A stretch of DNA of 41,106 bases from a virus: IMG/VR virus record IMGVR_UViG_3300048017_000072, positions 1-41,106 of that record. One strand, written 5' to 3'. Below are positions 1-7,308 of the stretch, piece by piece. Under the pieces are notes generated by a model that did not search any database, was not told where the DNA came from, and saw only the letters and a list, made by a program, of their open reading frames with translations. Numbering within the stretch: position 1 is the stretch's first letter; each line of letters begins with the position of its first letter. Both the position numbers and the translations under genes were made by a program.

Positions 1-647
1 CCTGTGCCGCCTGTTGCTCCGCCACCAACAGCAGTGCCATTTGTACCATTTCCACCAGTACCAACTGTAATTGGAACAGTACTACCAGGCGTTAACCCTG
101 CCACAAAAGCAAGACCTACTCCGCCACCACCGCCATTTCTAGCGGATGAATACGCACTACCGCCAGCAGCACCACCGCCAGCACCATAAACTGCAACTTG
201 AACTTTTGTAACGCCAGCTGGGACAGTCCATGTAGTGTTTGCAGTGAAATAAACCATGTTGGAAAACCCCGCTGATGGCGTTGTCCAACTAGGTGCAGAA
301 GCACCATTTGATTGAAGAACTTGACCAGATGTTCCAGCAGCAAGCATTGCAGTTGTGCCAGATGCGGTTTGATAAGGTACTGTTCCAGCACTACCACCAG
401 CAAGATTTGTTGATGTAGCAGCACTTCCTGCAACACTAATAGGCCATGTTCCTGATGCGCCACCGCCTGTTGGGCTAGGAACATCAGTGCCAATAGCCAA
501 ACCCAAGTTGGTTCTGGCAGCAGATGCTGTAGCAGCATTAGTACCGCCTTTAGAAACTGGCACTGGAGCATTCAAAGCAGAAGGCGAAACTCCACCAGAA
601 GAATCCAAATTATTGGCAAAGTTTGCCAGATTTACTGCTTGTGTCAT
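1..647 (-). CDS. Glycine-rich tail fibre/adhesin, N-terminal part (continues at 41106)
   Basis: The start codon at 647-645 overlaps the stop of the upstream 717-residue fibre gene as ATGA, behind a GGTG ribosome site. The visible 215 codons begin MTQAVNLANFANNLDSSGG. A fibre-type VPVSKGGTNAATAS segment follows at about residues 29-42, and a beta-rich segment (VPAGVTKVQVAVYGAGGG) opens a glycine-rich domain from about residue 145. Many phage fibres use the KGGT segment and such Gly-rich tip domains for receptor binding. The frame is open at base 1 and continues in phase at 41106, giving a 383-residue protein if the molecule is circular. It should be a distal tail component. A second Gly-rich fibre lies at 6356-7306. 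Confidence 0.8.
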   Translation of the reverse strand, partial: MTQAVNLANFANNLDSSGGVSPSALNAPVPVSKGGTNAATASAARTNLGLAIGTDVPSPTGGGASGTWPISVAGSAATSTNLAGGSAGTVPYQTASGTTAMLAAGTSGQVLQSNGASAPSWTTPSAGFSNMVYFTANTTWTVPAGVTKVQVAVYGAGGGAAGGSAYSSARNGGGGGVGLAFVAGLTPGSTVPITVGTGGNGTNGTAVGGGATGGT

Positions 648-2797
648 TTTTTCACCTGTTCAAGTTGTGCTTTTAGTTCGTCAATCTGAGCTTGCATTTC
701 AAGAAACATATCTCGAATTGTAGGTTTTTTCTCGATTTCAATTGGAATATCGTAGCCAAGAGTACCTGCTGAACCAAGACCAAAAGAAGATGCAGAACCA
801 GCACTCTTAAAACTACAGAATTGTGTTGGCTGTCCTGAAAAACTCAAAAATCCTGATGATGTGTAGTTGTAGCTGAGATCACCAGAACCAGGAATTGTGT
901 AGTCAGACGAGGGTTTCAACAAACACCCGTTTAGCCACATCAAATGAGAGTTGCGATAAAACGGAGTAGGAAACACTACATTGGTGGTTCCACTTGCTGT
1001 TTCTGTGTAGTTTTCTGCAAATATCAATACGTTTGCATTGTTTTTGTTAAAAGAAACAATAACGCAATCACCACCAACAGAAGGCGTAGTTAGCGTATAT
1101 CCAGTATTGCCACCAATGTATGAGTAGTCCGTATCAACAATTAAGCAGCCATTAATAAAAATAAGTTCAGAACCATCTGTGTAAGAAGATGAAATTGTTG
1201 TTTGACCAGAGGTTAATGTTGTTGATGTGTATACAAAAGGAACTTTGTCAGCAGACGTACCACCATCAATTAGGCGTATGTAATAAATTTGAATGGTATC
1301 GCCAGCAACACAAGCATTGGTTAGCGTGACTGTTGTGGTTGTTCGTGTGAAATCTGTCCCAGACTTCAAAAACATACCGTTTCTGAATACCAAAACTTGA
1401 TTGGTTTGGTAGTTAGAAATAGTAAAGGCTGTTTGCCCTGATGTTGCTGTAGTAACCAAAACGCTGTAACGAACTTGGTCAGCAGCACCTGTTTGAACAA
1501 CTCGTCCAAACTGGTCAACAGATACGCTTGCTGTTGCAGCAATATCAATCTCAAAACCACCTGTGTTTTGTCCTTGACCATATGGATCAAGATTCAAATT
1601 CACAATTCCGTTTTGACCTAAAGACGAATAACCTAAACGTCCGTCTGTTGGCGAGGTGATGTTTGTCACCACCATACCAGGACGCAGATAAACGTCTATG
1701 TATGGGCTTCCAACTGATGGCTGATAGGTAACTTGAGTCCAGCCAGAAGTATCAGGAGAAGCCAGATCGGTACTAAATTGAACAATGTTGTCAGAAGAAA
1801 CCCTTACCCACAAATCCACATCTACAAGCAATGTGCCACCAGCATAAAACCATGTGTAATCTGCCGCATTGTTATCGGTAATGATTACATCAGATGGCTG
1901 CAAACCAAAATAGGTTTTGCCAGTAGGATCGGTAGAAATGCCGCCACCAGTAGATGTCGAGGCGTATCTAACAATCAAATAGCGATAAGGCGATTGGATT
2001 GTTAAGGGATTGTTGTTGATGATGCCAATAGTGTTGACAGATGAGGCTGTCGGAACATCAAGATTGATGACCAGATTGGCATATGGCAAATAACCAATAG
2101 GCTGATAGTTGGCTGGAATGAAAGAAATATTCCGACCACCTAAAGACCTGTAGTACAGGTTGTAGGTAGTGCCAAAATCAAATGGTGACCAAGCGTAGTC
2201 AGTAGGATCACTGGATGAGCTACCGTCTGCACTGGTGTAGATTCCGTAGAACTTTGCATTTGTTGGGCTAGTAGAAAAGCCAGCACCAACAGAATTTGTT
2301 GCAAAGCGAACAGTCATGTACTGTTCATAGGTCTTAAATGGATTGTCTAGGTCTACAGCTTGTACAGGTGCTACTTGCCAGTTTTGGTTGGCATCAGGCA
2401 CATCCTGACTGACAGCATAAGTAACGTGTCTGCCACCAGTAACAGCAAGCCAAAGAACTTTGTTGATTCCAAAACCACCAGCTACAGTAAACCATGTGTA
2501 GTCTGCTGGATTGGTACTTTCCGTTACCTGGTCGCTGTTTGCAATACCAAAGTACAAACGTCCGTAAGGGTTGTCTGAAAAGTTCAGTCCAGAACGATTG
2601 TCGGCATACTTGATGTCCAAATACCGATACTGGTACTGAAGAATGTCGCCAGCAGTATTGGAGACAAAACCAGTTGTAGGATTGTTGCTGACAGCATAAG
2701 CTCCAGCAGGAATGCCGGAACTGATGTTTGCCAATAAATAGTTAATTGCCTCAGAAATTTCTGAAGGATCGGGATTGTTGTCTAGTGCAAATGGCAT
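644..2797 (-). CDS. Large repeat-built tail fibre or tail structural protein
   Basis: This 717-residue protein has no enzyme motif. It is built from repeats. Three copies of a unit of about 47 residues (Y..L.V+YA....G...S..P....YFGI......ADYTWF) lie at roughly residues 57-103, 157-204 and 271-317. Three copies of a later unit carry a signature of the type V(F/I/W).NG..L....DY (FRNGMFLKSGTDF, FINGCLIVDTDY, WLNGCLLKPSSDY) at about 450-660. The last 30 residues are charged and heptad-like (EMQAQIDELKAQLEQVKK), fitting a trimeric coiled coil. Repeat-built beta domains plus a terminal coiled coil are usual for tail fibres. It overlaps the gp10-like gene upstream by one base (TAATG) and the Gly-rich fibre downstream by ATGA, so the three are probably co-translated. 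Confidence 0.7.
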   Translation of the reverse strand: MPFALDNNPDPSEISEAINYLLANISSGIPAGAYAVSNNPTTGFVSNTAGDILQYQYRYLDIKYADNRSGLNFSDNPYGRLYFGIANSDQVTESTNPADYTWFTVAGGFGINKVLWLAVTGGRHVTYAVSQDVPDANQNWQVAPVQAVDLDNPFKTYEQYMTVRFATNSVGAGFSTSPTNAKFYGIYTSADGSSSSDPTDYAWSPFDFGTTYNLYYRSLGGRNISFIPANYQPIGYLPYANLVINLDVPTASSVNTIGIINNNPLTIQSPYRYLIVRYASTSTGGGISTDPTGKTYFGLQPSDVIITDNNAADYTWFYAGGTLLVDVDLWVRVSSDNIVQFSTDLASPDTSGWTQVTYQPSVGSPYIDVYLRPGMVVTNITSPTDGRLGYSSLGQNGIVNLNLDPYGQGQNTGGFEIDIAATASVSVDQFGRVVQTGAADQVRYSVLVTTATSGQTAFTISNYQTNQVLVFRNGMFLKSGTDFTRTTTTVTLTNACVAGDTIQIYYIRLIDGGTSADKVPFVYTSTTLTSGQTTISSSYTDGSELIFINGCLIVDTDYSYIGGNTGYTLTTPSVGGDCVIVSFNKNNANVLIFAENYTETASGTTNVVFPTPFYRNSHLMWLNGCLLKPSSDYTIPGSGDLSYNYTSSGFLSFSGQPTQFCSFKSAGSASSFGLGSAGTLGYDIPIEIEKKPTIRDMFLEMQAQIDELKAQLEQVKK

Positions 2798-4410
2798 TAG
2801 AACGCATCCTCAACAATGGTGGTTTGCCAGTTAACTGCTGTCAGATTCCATGTGTTTGTAGCATCATTGGATTCAATCTTGACAGACGTTGTACGAACTG
2901 CATTTTGCTGAGTGCTAATCCAAGGCGTATTGGTATCAATAACTGCCACACCCGTTTGTCCATAAGTAGCAGCTTGTCCAGTAGAGTTAGCACCACCAAC
3001 GGTAATGTTGATAGAGCCCGACCCAGCTACTTCAGGCAACAAACGATGCACATAAATTTTGGAACTGAAAGGAACTGGCCCTTTGTCAGTTGTCATGGTC
3101 ATGTTGTTGCGTTCAAACAAGGCAGGAATTGCAGCGTTGTTGATGAACGAATTGCCTACAGCAGTCTGAATAAGCTTCTGTGAGCTTGCATCTGCTCTGG
3201 CATATGTAACGACACGGGAAGCCAGATTAAACGCCCCTGAGACAACTTTAGGACCTTCTGTGCCCATGCAGGCGTTTTGAATGTTCTTAGGAGCATTCCA
3301 AATTTGCAAGTCATAGCGATATGACAACATCTTGTTACACCAGCCTGTAGAAGTCAGGTCAGGGTAGTAAATCTCAATCTGGTACTTCTGGGTGTTGTTG
3401 ACCATAAAAATACGGTCGTAGTAAGTAGGATTGAGATTGCTGAAGAAGTAATCTTTGACTCGCTGATTGCCAATAGATGTGAAGTTTGCACCATCAAACA
3501 TCCAAATGTCTCGGGCATCAATACCGTAAACATTAGCGTCAGTATTGGTCCAGCAGTTGTTGTTAATTAGTCCACGACCTTGGTTTAGCAAACGCACACC
3601 AAAGATGGGTGCTGTGCTGTTCTGATAGGCAATAGGACTGAATACGACTGTATCCCAGTAGGAGCAAACGTAGAAGTTGCCACCCAAGAAAAAGCCATCA
3701 ACCAAAGGACCACGAACAGGAACTTCTTGCTCGTTAGCTACGTTGGTAAGGGTAGGTTCCCATGTTTGAGGAACGCCTGTATTGCCAAAGGACTGTGACC
3801 AACGTACTGTTGTTGGATAATTTGTGTCGATTCCACTAGCTGTTTTTGTCAAATTGCCAGCAATCAGGATATTGCCCACGTTTGGAGAACAGTAGTTGCG
3901 AACAAACCCAGCAGTGGTTTTTGTTACGCCAACATCGTAGTTCCAGTCGGCATTGGGTGTGATTGCCAGTTCTGTTGCTGTTGGCTGGAGATACATTGGA
4001 TTGTTTAGGGTGTCATTCACAAAAAACACACCACCAACCCAAGATGTCGTGATATTCAGACCATTGACATAGCCACTAAGAGAAGCAGATGGATTTGCAC
4101 CAAAACCAGGTGTGATATTGGAAACACCAGAAGCATTTACCAAATACCACCGGCCTTGGTTTGACGAATCACGGGTAGCAACAATATATGTCCAGATGGT
4201 TTGAGTCCTAAAACCACCTTCCATGAAAATGGCTTGGTTAGGAACAGCAGTCAGAATTTCCTGCTCACCAAATATCTTCTTGATACCACGGACATCACAT
4301 TCGACATTCAACCCGCTGTTGTACTCATTTGGACCCAAAGCATTGCTTGGTACGTCCGGTGTAAAGGACATATTCACAAATGGAGTTCGCAGACGGGTGT
4401 AATCGCTCAT
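2797..4410 (-). CDS. Tail hub or head-closure protein, P22 gp10 / T7 gp12-like (putative)
   Basis: The protein has 537 residues and starts MSDYTRLRTPFVNMSFTPD. It is rich in aromatic and beta-strand patterns with repeated W..S...(G/D).P..W motifs (about 205-215: RWSQSFGNTGVPQTWEP) and phrases such as YGIDARDIWMFDG and YRYDLQIWNAP. These read like beta-propeller blades, as in P22 gp10-type stabilisation proteins and T7 gp12-type nozzle proteins. The assignment rests on this pattern, the length and its place among tail genes. No signal peptide or membrane segment is visible. It lies directly downstream of the glycosyltransferase gene, with one base between stop and start. A generic tail structural role is safer than the exact homology. 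Confidence 0.6.
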   Translation of the reverse strand: MSDYTRLRTPFVNMSFTPDVPSNALGPNEYNSGLNVECDVRGIKKIFGEQEILTAVPNQAIFMEGGFRTQTIWTYIVATRDSSNQGRWYLVNASGVSNITPGFGANPSASLSGYVNGLNITTSWVGGVFFVNDTLNNPMYLQPTATELAITPNADWNYDVGVTKTTAGFVRNYCSPNVGNILIAGNLTKTASGIDTNYPTTVRWSQSFGNTGVPQTWEPTLTNVANEQEVPVRGPLVDGFFLGGNFYVCSYWDTVVFSPIAYQNSTAPIFGVRLLNQGRGLINNNCWTNTDANVYGIDARDIWMFDGANFTSIGNQRVKDYFFSNLNPTYYDRIFMVNNTQKYQIEIYYPDLTSTGWCNKMLSYRYDLQIWNAPKNIQNACMGTEGPKVVSGAFNLASRVVTYARADASSQKLIQTAVGNSFINNAAIPALFERNNMTMTTDKGPVPFSSKIYVHRLLPEVAGSGSINITVGGANSTGQAATYGQTGVAVIDTNTPWISTQQNAVRTTSVKIESNDATNTWNLTAVNWQTTIVEDAF

Positions 4411-4411
4411 G

Positions 4412-5476
4412 TTATGTCACCGTAGTAGGCTCCGTCATTTGCTGTAGATTCTGGATTAGACGGGTATCAGATGGGTTAAATTCTAAAGCTTTTTTGCATA
4501 ATTCAATAGCTTCAGCTTTCAGGCCCAAATTCCATGCTCCAAGGCTTGCCAAGTCCCAAGGCTTCTCAGTCCAGACAGATGGGTCCATTGTGTAAACAGC
4601 AGCTTTGTCAGTAATCTGTAAGGCTTGTTTAGCAGATGAGTAGCACTCTACCCACAAGCTTCTGCGGTAACAAAACATAGCTAGGTCAACCCAAGGTTCA
4701 CGGGTAGTAGGAGCTTCAGCACAAGCTAAACGTAGCCATTTCTGAGCTTCCCAGCCATTGCCTAACTCGTCATGTGCTTTACCTAACAATCGCATTGCAT
4801 AGCAGCGTTCATTTGCCCAAGTAGCTTCAGGCATAGCAAGGTACTTGTTTAGGGCTGTAATAGCCTCTTCCCAGCGGTCATAGAACGTCAATTCACGAGC
4901 ATGATAAAACGCATTACGAGGGCAATACGGGTCTTCTTTTACTGCCAGTTCCAGTAGGGGCATGTACTGCCCGCGAGACTTGGTGGGATCAGGATGGTGA
5001 CTAACGAGCAGTTTGTCTGTATGAGCGTAGACCTCGACAATACGTCCATCAGGTCTTGGGTATTCGTGGACTGGGTGATGCCAGTGGTATCCATGTCGAT
5101 GGTGGATTTTTTCATAAAAGAAGGATATTCCACATCCCCAATCAAACTTGTAACGCAACCGTGTGGTTTCGGCTGTCCAGACTCGTTCAATTTCTTCTCG
5201 CCATCCATCTTCTAAGACCTCATCAAGATCAAGAGATATACAGACATCATAGTCCCCTGGGATCAATGCTAAAGCTGTATCTCGAGCTTTGTCAAATCTC
5301 CAAGGTTTGATGGCAATGTCATAAACCTTTGCTCCACATTCCAATGCTTTTTCTACTGTTTTATCAGTAGAACCAGTGTCAGCAATCAAAATCAAGTCAG
5401 CATCTTTAGCTGAATCACAAAAACGGTGAACAAACTGTTCTTCGTTCTTGCTAATGGCATACACAGCAATTTTCAT
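4412..5476 (-). CDS. Family 2 glycosyltransferase with C-terminal TPR-like repeats
   Basis: I place the start at ATG 5476 (MKIAVYAISKNEEQF), which has AAAGGA a few bases upstream. An in-frame TTG five codons earlier lacks such a site. The protein has 354 residues. Its N-terminal GT-A domain shows KNEE at 10-13, DTGSTDKT at 33-40 and the DxD metal/nucleotide-sugar motif at D83-D85 (SLDLDE). A second half of paired helices (about 175-345, for example ERCYAMRLLGKAHDELGNGWEAQKW) looks like TPR repeats. Such enzymes transfer a sugar from a nucleotide-sugar donor. In a tail-fibre neighbourhood it could glycosylate virion proteins or alter host surface glycans, but the acceptor cannot be read from sequence. 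It lies between the first cupin gene and the gp10-like gene. Confidence 0.88.
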   Translation of the reverse strand: MKIAVYAISKNEEQFVHRFCDSAKDADLILIADTGSTDKTVEKALECGAKVYDIAIKPWRFDKARDTALALIPGDYDVCISLDLDEVLEDGWREEIERVWTAETTRLRYKFDWGCGISFFYEKIHHRHGYHWHHPVHEYPRPDGRIVEVYAHTDKLLVSHHPDPTKSRGQYMPLLELAVKEDPYCPRNAFYHARELTFYDRWEEAITALNKYLAMPEATWANERCYAMRLLGKAHDELGNGWEAQKWLRLACAEAPTTREPWVDLAMFCYRRSLWVECYSSAKQALQITDKAAVYTMDPSVWTEKPWDLASLGAWNLGLKAEAIELCKKALEFNPSDTRLIQNLQQMTEPTTVT

Positions 5477-5535
5477 ATCAATCCTTTGCAATTTTGTGCT
5501 TTTTAAAGCGCAAATATAACTACTTATTTGTAGAT

Positions 5536-5952
5536 TTAATTTTTAATTTCTACAGAAGATGTATTTTTTATTTCTTGCAACAATTCTTCAGTCATGGGGT
5601 AAAAATCTGTTTCAATAAATTCAGAACTAACATGAATAGGGACAGATGCAGGGTTTATTATGTCTTCAACGCGTTCACCATTACGCAATGCATGAATGCA
5701 ATGAACAACTGTATTGTCTTCAAGGGCAACTAGCTCATGAGTAATGCCAGATTTAATAAATATGTGATGTGGCGCAGTAAAATCTGTGGATTTTCCAAGA
5801 GCAGTCAAACGAATTTTGCCGGATGCTAACAGTGTTACATGGTCAAATGTATGAGAGTGTCCTTGTTCAAAATCTCCTTTTTTTATAAATGTCATTTGTT
5901 TAATGAATACGTTGGACACGCAACTAATTGCAACATAAGGCTTATCAGCCAT
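5536..5952 (-). CDS. Cupin-fold protein (first of two)
   Basis: The 138-residue product has a single cupin barrel. The first metal-binding motif is visible at about 31-38 (GHSHTFDH, His32, His34 and His38), and a later histidine sits in THELVALEDNTVV (His72). Cupins bind metals and small ligands and include sugar epimerases, isomerases and dioxygenases, but this small single-domain form gives no substrate. A paralogue at 40019-40297 shares HxHxxxH and HE(L/I)xALEDxTV with the same spacing to His72. Both follow a Gly-rich fibre and a small accessory gene. The C-terminal 35 residues beyond the barrel are absent in the paralogue. The gene looks more AT-rich than its neighbours by eye. Confidence 0.82.
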   Translation of the reverse strand: MADKPYVAISCVSNVFIKQMTFIKKGDFEQGHSHTFDHVTLLASGKIRLTALGKSTDFTAPHHIFIKSGITHELVALEDNTVVHCIHALRNGERVEDIINPASVPIHVSSEFIETDFYPMTEELLQEIKNTSSVEIKN

Positions 5953-5954
5953 GT

Positions 5955-6347
5955 TTATTCTCCAATACTAGTAAACAAAACAAAAGTTGGAATCCAATTA
6001 CGAGAAGAATCATCCCATACATATTCTAGATTGTTATTTGGATAAGGAATAGGAGGAACCCATTCCATTTTTGTAGAATCAAAAACAAAATAAGAATGCA
6101 AAGCTGGTGCTACAAAAACATCATGCTCTTGCATGTAAAAGTAGCCTATGCTGGCATAACGACAACGAAATTTATTATTGTATGAAGTTTGAACCCAGCG
6201 TTTTTTGTTGCCGCCAAAAACTGTTTCAAGGTAATCTTGACCAATTGATTCACTAAAAGGGAAATCAATATTGCCACAATCTGAGTTGTTTACAACGATT
6301 ACAGAAATGACAATATTGTTTTCATCAAGTTCAGCAAAATGAGCCAT
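5955..6347 (-). CDS. Small tail-accessory protein (MAHFAELDENN family)
   Basis: I choose ATG 6347 (MAHFAELDENNIV) over an upstream GTG: GTGAG precedes it, and this is the usual first phrase of a small protein I recognise from many marine and freshwater phages. The product has 130 residues. Features are the opening (A.LDENN.V..V.VVNN), a central WVQTSYN.+FR.+YA.IGYFY and an end with W.PP.P. The molecular role is not established. It sits beside fibre genes in phages and may be a small virion component or fibre accessory. Here it is eight bases downstream of the Gly-rich fibre and two bases upstream of the cupin. The 99-residue gene at 40294-40593 holds the equivalent place in the second cassette. 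Confidence 0.75.
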   Translation of the reverse strand: MAHFAELDENNIVISVIVVNNSDCGNIDFPFSESIGQDYLETVFGGNKKRWVQTSYNNKFRCRYASIGYFYMQEHDVFVAPALHSYFVFDSTKMEWVPPIPYPNNNLEYVWDDSSRNWIPTFVLFTSIGE

Positions 6348-6355
6348 TTTAAATC

Positions 6356-7306
6356 TCACTGATATTGATAACGAACAATAACTATGCCGGAACCTCCTGG
6401 ATTTCCAACTCCACCGCCACTTCCTGTGTTTGCTGCGCCAGCACCATTTGGCGAACCAGGACTAGCACCGCCATTAGCACCGCCACCTCCGCCATTTGCT
6501 CGTGTAATCGCAGTTCCTGTTATGTTGTTTGACAAACCTGCGCCACCGTTACCACCAGAACCTCCAGCAAGACCTGCGCCTCCTGCACCACCACCGCCTC
6601 CAGATTTCCAGGCTTGAACTTTAGCTCCCGTATTTTGACCAGCACCCCCAGAAAAACCTTGTCCCGCTGTTCCAGCGCCAGCACCCCCTGGACCACCATT
6701 ATCTCCGCGCCCACCGCCACCGCTACCGCCAGAACCTCCTGTTACGCCACCTGATCTTCCGCCTGATCCACCACCAACAGATGTTATAGACCCAAAAACC
6801 GAATTACTTCCTGAGGTTGAACTTCCAGCGCCAATAGTTACGGTATAACTTTGAACAGCTGCATTAATAGCAGATTCAGCAGCCGAATTTCCCCCAGAAG
6901 TTTGCCCTGGAACTGAAGTTCTGTAACCGCCTGCGCCACCACCACCATCAATTGTTGCCGCGCCACCGCCTCCACCTGCGATAACAAGATACTGAATCGT
7001 ATTGTTTACATTTCCTAACTGTGAAACAACAAAAGTTCCAGAACCAGTAAATGTATGAATTTTAAAATTACCACTAGTAGTTATTGTTCCGCCAGTAGCT
7101 TGTATAAAAGTAGTGTTTGATTTGCCATATCCATCACTCATTGAAATTGCACCACTGCTTTTGGCAAACAATGTTCGAACAGTTGAACTGTTCATGTCAA
7201 TTTGCGCTGTGGCAGAGTTGCCGAGTTCAATGTTTACAGACTGATTTAACCCCCCTGTAGTGGCAGAACCACCAAGAGAAATAGGGCCAGTTGAAACCAT
7301 TGTCAT
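6356..7306 (-). CDS. Glycine-rich tail fibre/adhesin
   Basis: The 316-residue protein opens MTMVSTGPISLGGSATTGG. The next segment (NIELGNSATAQIDMNSSTVRTLFA) is typical of phage fibres and ends at about residue 60 with SMSDGYGKS. A beta segment (IQYLVIAGGGGGAA) leads into about 180 residues of GG and GGxGG runs, and the chain ends in the strand SGIVIVRYQYQ. Gly-rich sandwich domains of this sort form receptor-binding tips in several phages. The start at 7306 lies two bases after the S74 fibre stop, with AAAGG about ten bases upstream. It is probably an alternative or additional adhesin to the one crossing the sequence ends. The repetitive codons make it prone to recombination. Confidence 0.8.
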   Translation of the reverse strand: MTMVSTGPISLGGSATTGGLNQSVNIELGNSATAQIDMNSSTVRTLFAKSSGAISMSDGYGKSNTTFIQATGGTITTSGNFKIHTFTGSGTFVVSQLGNVNNTIQYLVIAGGGGGAATIDGGGGAGGYRTSVPGQTSGGNSAAESAINAAVQSYTVTIGAGSSTSGSNSVFGSITSVGGGSGGRSGGVTGGSGGSGGGGRGDNGGPGGAGAGTAGQGFSGGAGQNTGAKVQAWKSGGGGGAGGAGLAGGSGGNGGAGLSNNITGTAITRANGGGGGANGGASPGSPNGAGAANTGSGGGVGNPGGSGIVIVRYQYQ

Positions 7307-7308
7307 GG

